NCBI RefSeq assembly: GCF_010500845.1
Contig: NZ_JAAAMI010000004.1
Span: forward strand, 1 to 64,000
Source: Flagellimonas sediminis
GTDB taxonomy: Bacteria > Bacteroidota > Bacteroidia > Flavobacteriales > Flavobacteriaceae
Direction: 5' to 3'
Length of the DNA: 64,000 bases
Each line of letters begins with the position of its first letter. Within the stretch, counting starts at the first letter, position 1. Made by a program: the position numbers and the translations under genes. Below, one piece after another: positions 27,685 to 36,777 of the stretch. The notes beneath the pieces were generated by a model, which was given only the letters and a program-made list of their open reading frames with translations, did not search any database and was not told where the DNA came from.

Positions 27685-29421
27685 ATGAAAAGTCATCTTA
27701 AAAAAATAGGTCAAGGAACGACTAGGTTGTTGCTTATGGTTGCCATCTTATTGGTTTTTCTTATGTGTAAGGTGATGTTTTCTCAGCAAAGCCCGAATAT
27801 AGTTTGGATAGTATGCGAGGATATTTCCCCTTTTTTGGAAGTATATGGCGATTCAATTGCGAAAACCCCTAACATAAATGCTCTGGCTCAAGATGCGGTT
27901 GTTTTTACAAAAGCATATACCACGTCCGGGGTATGCGCACCTAGTAGATCATCCATTATTACCGGCATGCATGCAATTTCTATAGGCACACAACACATGC
28001 GCACCCTTTCTAACTCAACAATTTTTATGCCGGAAGGCCTGCCAAGCTATTCAGCCGTTTTGCCGGACAATGTAAAGGCTTTTCCTGAATATCTAAGGGC
28101 ACGGGGCTATTATACGACAAACAACTATAAAGAAGATTATCAGTTTGAAGTGCCGGTTACAGTTTGGGATGACAGTAGCCCAGCGGCTTCTTATGAATAT
28201 AGGCCTAAAAACGTTCCGTTCTTCAGTGTGTTCAACTTGGCTGTCACACACGAATCAAAGTTGATGGCGTCGCCAGACAGCATTTTTTTCGACCCCAATG
28301 ACATGAAGTTGCCTCCATATTACGTCGATACCGAAACTGTGCGCAAAGATATGGCAGTTCTCTATACCCGTATCGAACAAATGGATCAGGCTGTGGGCGA
28401 GATTGTTGACAAGTTAAAAAAAGATCAAGTCTATGATGACTCTTATGTGATATTTTTTAGCGATCATGGTGGATGCATGCCTTGGACCAAGCGGGAAATT
28501 CTTGAAAGGGGGACGCATATACCTTTAATCATTAAATTTCCCAAAAACCGTTTTTCCGGCACCAAAGACGATAGGTTGATCAGTGCAGTGGACTTGGCAC
28601 CAACAATGCTTTCCATAGCGGGTATCAAGCCTCCCGACCATCTTCAGGGAACCGCTTTTCTGGGGGCATACAAATCTTCGGAAGGAAGAAAGTATGTCTT
28701 TGCGGCGAGAGACCGTATGGCAAATAAATATGATAGGGTACGGTCTGTGAGCGACGGTGACTTCAGGTATGTGTACAACTTTATGCCAGAACTCCCCAAA
28801 TACCAAGACCTGCAATACAGAAAGGGCATACCCACGATGAAAGAAATATTGGAACTCTATAAAGAGGGAAATTTAGATAACCCCTATCTGTTGGACTGGT
28901 TTGCCGGAAATAAACCTTCCGAAGAACTCTATCACACGAAAATGGATCCCAATGAGTTGTTAAATATTGCGGAAGAGCCCCAATATGCGGCAAAAAAGAA
29001 AGAACTTAAAGAAACTCTTTTTGATTGGATAACAAAAGTGGGCGACCTATCCTCGGTCGGCGAAAAAGAGATGGTATTCAACAATTGGTGGAAAAACACA
29101 AAGGAACCTCCTAAAACATCTCCCCCGAAAATAATAGGTAACAAAAATGGGGTTACTATAGAATGTGCTACTAAAGGAGCTTCGATCGGTTATCGCATAG
29201 TTGACCAAGGTGACCTCCTTGACGCGAAATCAAGGCGTAGGGCCAAAAGTTGGGATTTTGGTTTTACAATCGACCAAGAAAAGACCATTGAACTTGTTGA
29301 TGTGCACAAGCCATGGAAGATCTACCTAGGAGAAACCATTAATTTGGAAAAGGGACAGACACTTATCATCAATGCCCATAGAATCGGGTATTTGCCCAAT
29401 GAAGTGACCTATACATATTAG
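27685..29421 (+). CDS. Secreted S1-family sulfatase with C-terminal beta domain
   Basis: This 578-residue sulfatase has the formylglycine site at Cys84 in SGVCAPSRSSIITGM and metal-binding residues in VWIVCEDISPF and VIFFSDHGGCMPW. After the catalytic domain a small beta-rich domain follows (GVTIECATKGASIGYRI ... INLEKGQTLIINAHRIGYLP), similar to accessory domains seen in some S1 sulfatases. It is strongly similar along its whole length to the sulfatase at 47941-49701. It heads a plus-strand operon divergent from the sigma factor, with two hydrolase genes 34 and 10 bp downstream. Confidence 0.9.
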   Translation: MKSHLKKIGQGTTRLLLMVAILLVFLMCKVMFSQQSPNIVWIVCEDISPFLEVYGDSIAKTPNINALAQDAVVFTKAYTTSGVCAPSRSSIITGMHAISIGTQHMRTLSNSTIFMPEGLPSYSAVLPDNVKAFPEYLRARGYYTTNNYKEDYQFEVPVTVWDDSSPAASYEYRPKNVPFFSVFNLAVTHESKLMASPDSIFFDPNDMKLPPYYVDTETVRKDMAVLYTRIEQMDQAVGEIVDKLKKDQVYDDSYVIFFSDHGGCMPWTKREILERGTHIPLIIKFPKNRFSGTKDDRLISAVDLAPTMLSIAGIKPPDHLQGTAFLGAYKSSEGRKYVFAARDRMANKYDRVRSVSDGDFRYVYNFMPELPKYQDLQYRKGIPTMKEILELYKEGNLDNPYLLDWFAGNKPSEELYHTKMDPNELLNIAEEPQYAAKKKELKETLFDWITKVGDLSSVGEKEMVFNNWWKNTKEPPKTSPPKIIGNKNGVTIECATKGASIGYRIVDQGDLLDAKSRRRAKSWDFGFTIDQEKTIELVDVHKPWKIYLGETINLEKGQTLIINAHRIGYLPNEVTYTY

Positions 29422-29455
29422 AATTTTAACAAAAATTATATAAATCAATTTAACT

Positions 29456-30343
29456 ATGAAGAAAATCAATCGCTTATTTTTTGGAACGGCATTTTTGTCA
29501 TTGCTATTGTTCGCCTCCTGCTCGGACACATCTTTTGAGGAAGAAAACCTGAATGCTTCCAAAAACCTAACCGAGTCGGATAAAGTATCGCTGTTCGGCA
29601 ACATGTCCGAAGACATTCAATTTGATGGTTACTACGTAGGGGCGGACACCTTACTTTTTGATTATCGGACCACCAGTATTCTGGATGTGCCCCCAGTATA
29701 CCCAGAAACAATCACAAACGACGAACCCATATGGTTTATCAACGGTGCCGGCAACGATGTGACAAGACAGTTCAAAAGCATGCTTGAAATTGCAGAATTT
29801 ACAGGTCGCCCCGTTGTTGGCATACACAATGGCACCAAAGGAGGAAAACTGGATGCTCTTGAAATCATCTTGCCCACCAACGAGGTCGTGGAGGCCGCTA
29901 TTGAAAAGAGTGTGCTCGAAATCATTGATACAGAGACCAGGGTACTTTTGTTGGGACACAGTCAGGGGGCCTTTCACTTGGCCAGATCACTACGTTCGCT
30001 GGAAAACCAGCTTTCGAACAGCCAATTGGGCCAACTCATGGTAGAAACATCGGGTGGTGCAGGTATGTGGTTCCCCCGAGGCCCCCAATATGTCCATTAT
30101 GCCAACGAAGGTGACCCAGCCCCAAAGTTGCACGGAGTGCTCACCCCGGGCGCATTACCTGGAAATAGAAGCGTTATCTTGATTTTTGATGACGAATGGT
30201 ATGATATCCCACCTGAGATTGACACCCCTTTTACACGAGTACATGCCCAAATCGTTTATTTGCGGAATCGACTGACTTTTGCCGAGGCTCGGACCTATGC
30301 CCCTTTGTTCGGCAGCAAAAAGATCAACTTGGATAATCTATAA
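29456..30343 (+). CDS. Lipoprotein alpha/beta hydrolase of unassigned family
   Basis: This 295-residue protein has a signal peptide with lipobox Cys22 (SLLLFASCSDTS). The core has a nucleophile elbow at Ser169 (RVLLLGHSQGAFHLARSL), preceded by strand motifs WFINGAGNDVTRQF and VVGIHNGTKGG that resemble lipase-like domains seen in some secreted toxins and esterases. A candidate acid is in IFDDEWYDIP and a candidate His in TRVHAQIVYL. It sits between a sulfatase and a CE1 esterase in one operon, so a surface glycan esterase is a fair guess. I do not recognise a named family. Confidence 0.6.
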   Translation: MKKINRLFFGTAFLSLLLFASCSDTSFEEENLNASKNLTESDKVSLFGNMSEDIQFDGYYVGADTLLFDYRTTSILDVPPVYPETITNDEPIWFINGAGNDVTRQFKSMLEIAEFTGRPVVGIHNGTKGGKLDALEIILPTNEVVEAAIEKSVLEIIDTETRVLLLGHSQGAFHLARSLRSLENQLSNSQLGQLMVETSGGAGMWFPRGPQYVHYANEGDPAPKLHGVLTPGALPGNRSVILIFDDEWYDIPPEIDTPFTRVHAQIVYLRNRLTFAEARTYAPLFGSKKINLDNL

Positions 30344-30353
30344 ATAACAAAAA

Positions 30354-31235
30354 ATGAAAAAATCAAGAAGTTCTATTACTTCAATTGCCATAACTCTACT
30401 AAGCACGATGTTTTGTTTTGGCCAGGGAAAAGTTTTGGAAGGACAGTCGGTAAAAAGCGCCATTTTGGGCAAAGAGGTTGATTATACCGTTTATTTGCCA
30501 ACCGGTTATGATGACTCTACAAGAAGCTACCCTGTAATCTATCTTTTGCACGGTTATGGGGGTGATGAAAATGTTTGGGTACAATATGGGCTTATAGACC
30601 ATTTCATGGATTCTGCCATTGAGAAGGCACAAATCCCTCCTTCAATTGTAATAATGCCTGATGGAGGGCAGTATTTTTACATCAATGATTTCCAAGGCAA
30701 TTCAAGGTTTGAAGATATGTTCTTTCAAGAATTTATACCAATGGTCGAAAAAACCTATAGGATTAAAAAGACAAAGGAACACCGGGCCGTTGTAGGCAAT
30801 TCAATGGGTGGCTATGGCGCCTTTTTGTATGGGGTGAAACACCATGATATGTTCGGTACCTGTGTGCCACTCAGTGCGGCAATTATTTCAATGGATGATC
30901 CAATGACCAAAAACCCCATGTGGAAAGGACTGGCTAAAAACCTTTATGGGATGGATGTAGATTCTGAAAACCCGGATACTAGCCATTGGGATGCCAACAA
31001 CCCCATGAAATTGATTAATACAATAGCAAAGGATAACCTGAAATTAAGACTTTACTTTAACATCGGCGATGATGATTTTCTATATACAGGTAATGCCGCG
31101 GCCCATGTCTCATTACGAAACATGAAAATAGACCATGAGTTCCGCATCATTGATGGTGGGCATGATTGGACATTTTGGCGGTCCTCTATCCCCGATTTTC
31201 TAAAATATATAGGGCTGGGCTTTATGAGACAGTGA
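30354..31235 (+). CDS. Secreted esterase, CE1-like
   Basis: This 293-residue alpha/beta hydrolase has an N-terminal signal peptide ending near FGQGKVLEG. Its core shows VDYTVYLPTGYDDS, YLLHGYGGDENVWV, nucleophile Ser150 in AVVGNSMGGYGAF, acid in YFNIGDDDFLY and His in IDGGHDWTFW. It matches putative tributyrin/feruloyl esterases of the CE1 superfamily. It differs in sequence from the esterase at 17866-18972, so PUL1 encodes two non-redundant esterases plus the lipoprotein hydrolase upstream. Confidence 0.85.
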   Translation: MKKSRSSITSIAITLLSTMFCFGQGKVLEGQSVKSAILGKEVDYTVYLPTGYDDSTRSYPVIYLLHGYGGDENVWVQYGLIDHFMDSAIEKAQIPPSIVIMPDGGQYFYINDFQGNSRFEDMFFQEFIPMVEKTYRIKKTKEHRAVVGNSMGGYGAFLYGVKHHDMFGTCVPLSAAIISMDDPMTKNPMWKGLAKNLYGMDVDSENPDTSHWDANNPMKLINTIAKDNLKLRLYFNIGDDDFLYTGNAAAHVSLRNMKIDHEFRIIDGGHDWTFWRSSIPDFLKYIGLGFMRQ

Positions 31236-31358
31236 ACTTAAAACAGGGAGAGAGCCAAGCCCCATGCGGGCAGGCACTATGCGTAATCTTCATTTCCCGT
31301 TATATTGGAAAAACAACGCGCCTTGCCCTAGGGGTTTGGTCTCTATTCCCTTTCGCTT

Positions 31359-32654
31359 TGGACTTACTACATTTGACTGGACATTGAGAAAAGAGCATGT
31401 TGACTGTTTGAATTAACTTTGAAAACATGTCAAAACAAAAAAGAGAGTACACAATGGAGTTCAAGCAAAAGGCTGTCGAACTGAGCCATGCAAGGGGCAA
31501 TGCAGCAGAGGTATGTAGGGAACTTGGGCTGAACCCCTCGGTATTGGGACGCTGGCGCAGGGAGGCCAAAAAAAATGGGGAGAACAGTTTTTTCCCGGAA
31601 AGGGGAACCCCAAGCTTACTGATGAACAAAGGGAGATAAACCTAGCTCAAGAAAAAACTGAGGAGCGTGGAGATCGAGCGCGATATCCTAAAAAAGGCAA
31701 TAGCCATCTTCTCCTAGGGCGACAGGAAAAATATAGGTTCATAAAACACCACAGGTTCAAATTTCCTGTCGGGAAGATGTGCAAAATGTTCAAGATAAGC
31801 AAAAGTGGGTATTACAATTGGTTGAACCGGGCCTTCCAGAAGATGGTTGGAGAACGAGGCCCTGACGGTGGCCATACATGGTATTTTCAAGGACAGCTTT
31901 GGGAGTTACGGGGCACCAAGGATCCAGGATGAGCTCTTGAAAAGGGGATATGGGGCCTCAAGACCGAGGGAGGCCAGGATAGTGAGGGCCAACAGGCTTT
32001 TCGCCAAAAGAAAGAGAAAGTTCAGGGTCACCACGGACAGCAGACACGATTATCCGATAGCGCCCAATATATTGGATCGTGACTTTACGGTACACAGGAA
32101 AAACCAGGTATGGGTATCCGACATGACCCGCATAAGGACCGGTGAGGGATGGATGTACCTGACGGTGATCATGGACCCGTTCCAACGAAAGGTCGTTGGA
32201 AGGTCGATGGGCAAGACCTTGGGGACTGCCGACACCATAATTCCCGCTTGGAAGATGGCGATAAGGTCGAACAATACCGCGGACAGGCTTATTTTCCATT
32301 CCGATAGGAACTCACAATATGCCAGTTACGAGTTTGCCGATATCCTTAAAGAGCATAATGGTCCAGTGGTACAATCAATGAGCCGAAAAGGGAACTGCTG
32401 GGACAAGGCAGTGGCGGAATCCTTCTTCAAGAGCTTGAAGGTCGAATGGGTGTACCATCAAAACTATAGCTTCAGGTCCGAAGCGGAACTATCGATATTC
32501 GAGTGGATAGAGACCTGGTACAATAGAAGCAGGACACGCTCGACATTGGACTATAAAACAATAGAGGAATTTGAAAACGAAATGTATAACCAAAAATCAG
32601 AGGCATCAGAGGCATGACTCTTAACTGGTTGTCCATTTTTTTGTTGCAAGCCCA
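31359..32654 (+). mobile_element. IS3-family element, copy 1 (1296 bp)
   Basis: The left end TGGACTTACTACATTTGACT (31359) and the reverse-strand right end TGGGCTTGCAACAAAAAAAT (from 32654) are imperfect inverted repeats. The same ends bound copy 2 at 33959-34846. The body holds an HTH OrfA start and a DDE OrfB, both damaged. No convincing target duplication is seen. Compared with copy 2 it contains an extra 408 bp lying between two direct repeats AGGGAGGCCA at 31559 and 31967. Confidence 0.85.
31427..32617 (+). pseudogene. IS3-family transposase, copy 1, multiply frameshifted
   Basis: OrfA opens normally (MSKQKREYTMEFKQKAVELS, helix-turn-helix to GLNPSVLGRWRRE) but leaves its frame near a T-run at about 31591 and stops at 31639; the expected coiled-coil (VEIERDILKKAIAIF) is present in another frame. 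Further frame changes occur before 31847. From there a 256-residue frame keeps the complete catalytic core: Asp in QVWVSDMTRIRTG, Asp in FHSDRNSQYAS and Glu in DKAVAESFFKSLK. The parts do not make one protein. Confidence 0.8.
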
Positions 32655-32731
32655 GTTTACACGGCTTATCCACTTGGGCATAGCTGACGAAATTGGCGTT
32701 ATATGCTTAAGAAAGTTGGAGATATAAGCTA

Positions 32732-33912
32732 GTTGGGCACAATCTGGAAAACACATAGTTTCTGTAACCTATTAGCAATTTGAATTGTCTAATACTTAAA
32801 AGACAACGCAATGTTTAGAATACTTACAAACCTACTTTTAACCATACTGCTTCTTTCTTGTAGCAAAAATTCAGTTACACCTACTGAAATGCCGAAACCT
32901 AAATTACTAATTGGACTTTCTCTGCAACAATATAAAAATACAGCTCCCGGTTTAGACGGATATCTTGAAGGACTGGACTATGCGGTTCGAAATGGCATTA
33001 ATATATTTGGAATGAGCCCTGAATGGAATACATTGGAAACTAATCCTAATTCTTATTCATTACAAGATAATCTGGCAAATCCTCTTAATTTACTCGATCC
33101 AGATAAGACCAAATTGAATAGTTATATTCTTGTCTTGAAAATGATAGATACAAATATCAAATCAGTTCCAGATGATTTAGAAAACTTGGATTTCGATGAT
33201 CCCGATATGATAAATAGATTTTCACTGCTTTTAGATAAAATTTTTTCAGAAGTTCCATCCATCGAAAGAGTTTCCTATATTTTAATAGGAAATGAAATTG
33301 ATGGATATTTAAGTGCCAATCCAAATCAATTACAAGGATTCAAAGTATTTTATGTATCTGCTATTCAGAAAATACACGCATTAAATCCAAAAGTAAAAGT
33401 AGGCACAATTATTACTTTTAACTCAGCTAAAACTAATCCAACCTTGTTTGACACATTTAAATATGTAGGCGATTTTATTTGCTATACCTATTACCCAACA
33501 GACGAGCAAAATAGCATTCCTTGGCAAATGCGTCCAACCAACCAAGTTAAAGATGATATTGACTGGATGGTTCAGAATGCAGCGGGTAAACCAATTGCAT
33601 TTACAGAAATAGGATATACATCTTCAAGTGAAAATTCATCATCTGAAGTACAACAAACAGAATTTGTGCAAGTAATGTTTAGCTCTTTGAAACCATATAT
33701 AGACAGTAAAAAAGTAGCGTTCGTTTACTATCACGGTATGTATGATTATCCTCAAGGATTCTGCAACCAATATGCCCAGCAACAAGGTGTCGATTCAACT
33801 TATTTATGTGGTTTTATGGATAACTTAGGTCTTCACAGTTGGGAAACTGGGCAACCTAAACCAGCTTGGAATACTTTCGTGAGTGAAATAAATGAATAAC
33901 ACTGGGCCCAAC
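32732..33912 (+). other. Cassette-like unit bounded by GTTGGGC / GCCCAAC
   Basis: GTTGGGC at 32732-32738 lies before, and GCCCAAC at 33906-33912 lies just after, a single AT-rich gene (32811-33899). These match the R' (GTTRRRY) and R'' (RYYYAAC) core-site patterns of integron gene cassettes, in the right order and orientation for one cassette whose own attC is cut by IS copy 2. I cannot fold a complete attC here and no integrase is present, so this is suggestive only. Confidence 0.3.
32811..33899 (+). CDS. Glycoside-hydrolase-like TIM-barrel lipoprotein
   Basis: This 362-residue lipoprotein has lipobox Cys17 in LLLTILLLSCSKNS. It looks like a clan GH-A-type (beta/alpha)8 barrel, with candidate acid/base Glu162 in YILIGNEIDGYLS and nucleophile Glu266 in KPIAFTEIGYTSS, about 100 residues apart as expected, plus FICYTYYPTDEQ between them. 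The specific GH family is not clear (GH53-like is one possibility). Codon use is much more AT-rich than the flanking IS elements and PUL1, and the gene sits between two copies of one IS, so acquisition by transfer is likely. Confidence 0.6.
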   Translation: MFRILTNLLLTILLLSCSKNSVTPTEMPKPKLLIGLSLQQYKNTAPGLDGYLEGLDYAVRNGINIFGMSPEWNTLETNPNSYSLQDNLANPLNLLDPDKTKLNSYILVLKMIDTNIKSVPDDLENLDFDDPDMINRFSLLLDKIFSEVPSIERVSYILIGNEIDGYLSANPNQLQGFKVFYVSAIQKIHALNPKVKVGTIITFNSAKTNPTLFDTFKYVGDFICYTYYPTDEQNSIPWQMRPTNQVKDDIDWMVQNAAGKPIAFTEIGYTSSSENSSSEVQQTEFVQVMFSSLKPYIDSKKVAFVYYHGMYDYPQGFCNQYAQQQGVDSTYLCGFMDNLGLHSWETGQPKPAWNTFVSEINE

Positions 33913-33958
33913 AATGATCACCGTTGCGCAAGTCTCGAAAATTTGGAAAACTTAATTG

Positions 33959-34846
33959 TGGACTTACTACATTTGACTGGACATTGAGAAAAGAGCATGT
34001 TGACTGTTTGAATTAACTTTGAAAACATGTCAAAACAAAAAAGAGAGTACACAATGGAGTTCAAGCAAAAGGCTGTCGAACTGAGCCATGCAAGGGGCAA
34101 TGCAGCAGAGGTATGTAGGGAACTTGGGCTGAACCCCTCGGTATTGGGACGCTGGCGCAGGGAGACCAGGATAGTGAGGGCCAACAGGCTTTTCGCCAAA
34201 AGAAAGAGAAAGTTCAGGGTCACCACGGACAGCAGACACGATTATCCGATAGCGCCCAATATATTGGACCGTGACTTTACGGTACACAGGAAAAACCAGG
34301 TATGGGTATCCGACATGACCCGCATAAGGACCGGTGAGGGATGGATGTACCTGACGGTGATCATGGACCCGTTCCAACGAAAGGTCGTTGGAAGGTCGAT
34401 GGGCAAGACCTTGGGGACTGCCGACACCATAATTCCCGCTTGGAAGATGGCGATAAGGTCGAACAATACCACGGACAGGCTTATTTTCCATTCCGATAGG
34501 AACTCACAATATGCCAGTTACGAGTTTGCCGATATCCTTAAAGAGCATAATGGTCCAGTGGTACAATCAATGAGCCGAAAAGGGAACTGCTGGGACAAGG
34601 CAGTGGCGGAATCCTTCTTCAAGAGCTTGAAGGTCGAATGGGTGTACCATCAAAACTATAGCTTCAGGTCCGAAGCGGAACTATCGATATTCGAGTGGAT
34701 AGAGACCTGGTACAATAGAAGCAGGACACACTCGACATTGGACTATAAAACAATAGAGGAATTTGAAAACGAAATGTATAACCAAAAATCAGAGGCATCA
34801 GAGGCATGACTCTTAACTGGTTGTCCATTTTTTTGTTGCAAGTCCA
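33959..34846 (+). mobile_element. IS3-family element, copy 2 (888 bp, internal deletion)
   Basis: It has the same terminal sequences and orientation as copy 1 and is nearly identical to it, but lacks exactly 408 bp. The junction, AGGGAGACCAGGATAGTG near 34159, falls where copy 1 has two direct repeats AGGGAGGCCA, so the deletion is explained by recombination or slippage between those repeats. 408 is a multiple of three, and the result is one continuous transposase frame. Confidence 0.88.
34027..34809 (+). CDS. Shortened HTH-DDE transposase fusion (copy 2)
   Basis: This 260-residue continuous frame joins the first 47 residues of OrfA (helix-turn-helix MSKQKREYTMEF ... VLGRWRRE) directly to the OrfB catalytic core (TRIVRANRLFAKRKRK onward). 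All three catalytic acids are kept: QVWVSDMTRI, FHSDRNSQYAS and KAVAESFFKSL. The deleted 136 codons held the OrfA coiled-coil, the frameshift region and the OrfB N-terminus, which is exactly the part that is broken in copy 1. Whether the short protein works is unknown; loss of the oligomerisation helix argues against it. Confidence 0.7.
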   Translation: MSKQKREYTMEFKQKAVELSHARGNAAEVCRELGLNPSVLGRWRRETRIVRANRLFAKRKRKFRVTTDSRHDYPIAPNILDRDFTVHRKNQVWVSDMTRIRTGEGWMYLTVIMDPFQRKVVGRSMGKTLGTADTIIPAWKMAIRSNNTTDRLIFHSDRNSQYASYEFADILKEHNGPVVQSMSRKGNCWDKAVAESFFKSLKVEWVYHQNYSFRSEAELSIFEWIETWYNRSRTHSTLDYKTIEEFENEMYNQKSEASEA

Positions 34847-35125
34847 AGTTCAAATCTGCTTAAGACATACAGGGAGTAATAGAGATTAACAAAATAAAGT
34901 AGCATCCTCTTTGAAAACTCTTTCATATATTTCTTTTGGTAACTTCTTCAGAATCAATAAAAAGACGGGCTTCTATCTTAGGAAGGTTGTAGCTTTTCTG
35001 ATTCTTTATTTGATTACGGTGCATGAAGAAATATTTACTTCATCTTAAATGAAAGATTCTGCTATATTTGTCAGAAATCAAAACAATACATTTATTATGA
35101 TTACATGTAATAAACAAACTATGCT

Positions 35126-35938
35126 ATGATGGCATTAAGACTATTTATTATTTTGACATTGTTACCAGTTTTGTATGGCTATTCTCAAGATTTAAAGGTT
35201 AAGTACGCTGAGAATTTATCCAAAGATGAACAATACTGTGTTATATTGATGGGTGGCCAATCAAATATGGTTGGGAGAGGAAAACAAATTGATTTGGATG
35301 AAATGATGTTTTCCAATATTTCTTTTTTCGATTTTGGTCTAAGTCCCGGCTTGATAAACCCAAAAGATAATTTTGGACCAGAAATTGGAATTTCTATGCA
35401 ATTGAGCAAAAACAATCCGAACAAAAAATTTATTTTGATCAAATATGCAATTGGCGGAGCTTCATTATTGGACTGGGCACCCAACTACAGTAAAGATAAG
35501 GCTGAAATAACGGGGAATCCTCAATTCGGTAGCATGTACAATAGGTTGATAAAACTCACAGATAGTCTCACTGAGGGGCTCAATGCAAAAGTCAAAGCTC
35601 TAATTTGGATGCAGGGAGAACGTGATGCTCGAATTCCTGAGGCTGGTAAAGATTATTATGGCAACTTTGAAAAATTAATCAATTCGGTTAGAATAGATTA
35701 TGAAAACCAAGAGATGCCTATAATTTTTGGGAAGATTAATCCACCCAAAGCTTGGTTCCCAGCATTAGACAATGTCGTTGATGCACAAATTCGCATTAGT
35801 GAAGAAATACCAAATACTTACTTCATTGATACGGATAGTCTCGAAAAACTGAACGATGACATTCATTATTCTTCAAACGGACAAATTAATTTAGGCATTA
35901 AATTTGGAGAAAAAATATCAGAGTTATTGAAAAATTAG
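35126..35938 (+). CDS. Secreted sialate O-acetylesterase / CE6-like acetylesterase
   Basis: This 270-residue SGNH-type hydrolase of the SASA family has a signal peptide (LRLFIILTLLPVLYGYSQD). Nucleophile Ser46 lies in VILMGGQSNMVGRG, block III is ALIWMQGERDARI, and the catalytic Asp-His pair is in LNDDIHYSSNGQINLG. The family removes acetyl groups from sialic acid or from plant/algal polysaccharides such as xylan; in this setting a glycan acetylesterase is most likely. The gene is AT-rich like PUL2 and points toward its regulators. Confidence 0.83.
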   Translation: MMALRLFIILTLLPVLYGYSQDLKVKYAENLSKDEQYCVILMGGQSNMVGRGKQIDLDEMMFSNISFFDFGLSPGLINPKDNFGPEIGISMQLSKNNPNKKFILIKYAIGGASLLDWAPNYSKDKAEITGNPQFGSMYNRLIKLTDSLTEGLNAKVKALIWMQGERDARIPEAGKDYYGNFEKLINSVRIDYENQEMPIIFGKINPPKAWFPALDNVVDAQIRISEEIPNTYFIDTDSLEKLNDDIHYSSNGQINLGIKFGEKISELLKN

Positions 35939-36058
35939 AATATGCAAACAAGTCATAAATTTTGTTGTCACTCAATTGATATTCATTGTACTTTTCTGTT
36001 ATTCTGTTCAAACTTTGAAAGTGTTTCTTTCTTTGAACCTAATCAACTTAGGGTATTT

Positions 36059-36652
36059 TTAGTTCAACGGCAATTTTAAACGTTTTCCCAATATGAGAAC
36101 AAGAATCCCAGAATATTTTTCTCCAAGGTTTTTTCGAAGTATACCAAATGCTTTGGTAATCTGTGCTTCCACAGTTTTTACCGATATATTGAGATGGTTC
36201 GATATTTCTAAATTTGTCAGACCTTCTCTTCGGCTCAAATTAAAAACCTCTTGACATTTCGGGGGTAATTTCTCAATTTCTCTGATTACTAATACGATTA
36301 ATTTTTCCAGCCTACTATAGTCCTCCGTTCTGGCAGCCTTTTCAAGGTTTTCGTAATATTTCTGTTCCAACAACAAGTTGGACTGCCGTTTTTTGTATTG
36401 GTTTATAAATTCATTGTGGATAGATCGGAATAGATAATTCTGCAGAGAGGTCGTAACATTCAATTTCCGTCTTTTCTCCCATGTACGCAAGAATACATTT
36501 TGTAATATATCCTCGGCCATTGCATGGTCGTTGGCCAACGTAAGTGAATATCCGAATAGCCTTCTACTATATCTATCTACTAAACAGATGTAGGCATCCT
36601 CGGTTCCTGCCTTCAAGCCTTCGATTAGCAGTCTCTCATCTGAATACTTCAT
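36059..36652 (-). CDS. ECF RNA polymerase sigma factor (PUL2)
   Basis: This 197-residue ECF sigma factor has region 2 (AMAEDILQNVFLRTWEKRRK then LQNYLFRSIHNEFINQYKKR) and region 4 (IEKLPPKCQEVFNLSRREGL then SNHLNISVKTVEAQITKAFG) as in Bacteroidetes FecI-type sigma factors. Unlike PUL1, it is divergent from its fecR gene, 125 bp away. It is predicted to drive the fecR-susC-susD transcript. Confidence 0.92.
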   Translation of the reverse strand: MKYSDERLLIEGLKAGTEDAYICLVDRYSRRLFGYSLTLANDHAMAEDILQNVFLRTWEKRRKLNVTTSLQNYLFRSIHNEFINQYKKRQSNLLLEQKYYENLEKAARTEDYSRLEKLIVLVIREIEKLPPKCQEVFNLSRREGLTNLEISNHLNISVKTVEAQITKAFGILRKNLGEKYSGILVLILGKRLKLPLN

Positions 36653-36672
36653 AAAAAATCAAAGAATTTATT

Positions 36673-36687
36673 TCCTTTAATAAAGGA
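36673..36687. promoter_or_regulatory. Small perfect palindrome between sigma and fecR genes
   Basis: TCCTTTA-A-TAAAGGA is a perfect 7-bp inverted repeat 21 bp before the sigma start in the divergent gap. It could be an operator or a sigma recognition feature; position is the only support. Confidence 0.3.
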
Positions 36688-36777
36688 TGTGAAATATTAC
36701 AAATATGAAAAAAATATTGATATTAAGTTAGGGTTTTATCAAATGGATTTGTCTTCATTACATAAATGTGAATTGTT

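Noticed and set aside
31359..34846. A classical composite transposon made by the two IS3 copies
   Set aside because: No matching target duplication is seen outside the pair (bases before 31359 and after 34846 differ), and copy 2 is internally deleted, so a single transposition of the whole unit is not shown. Kept only as one possible history.
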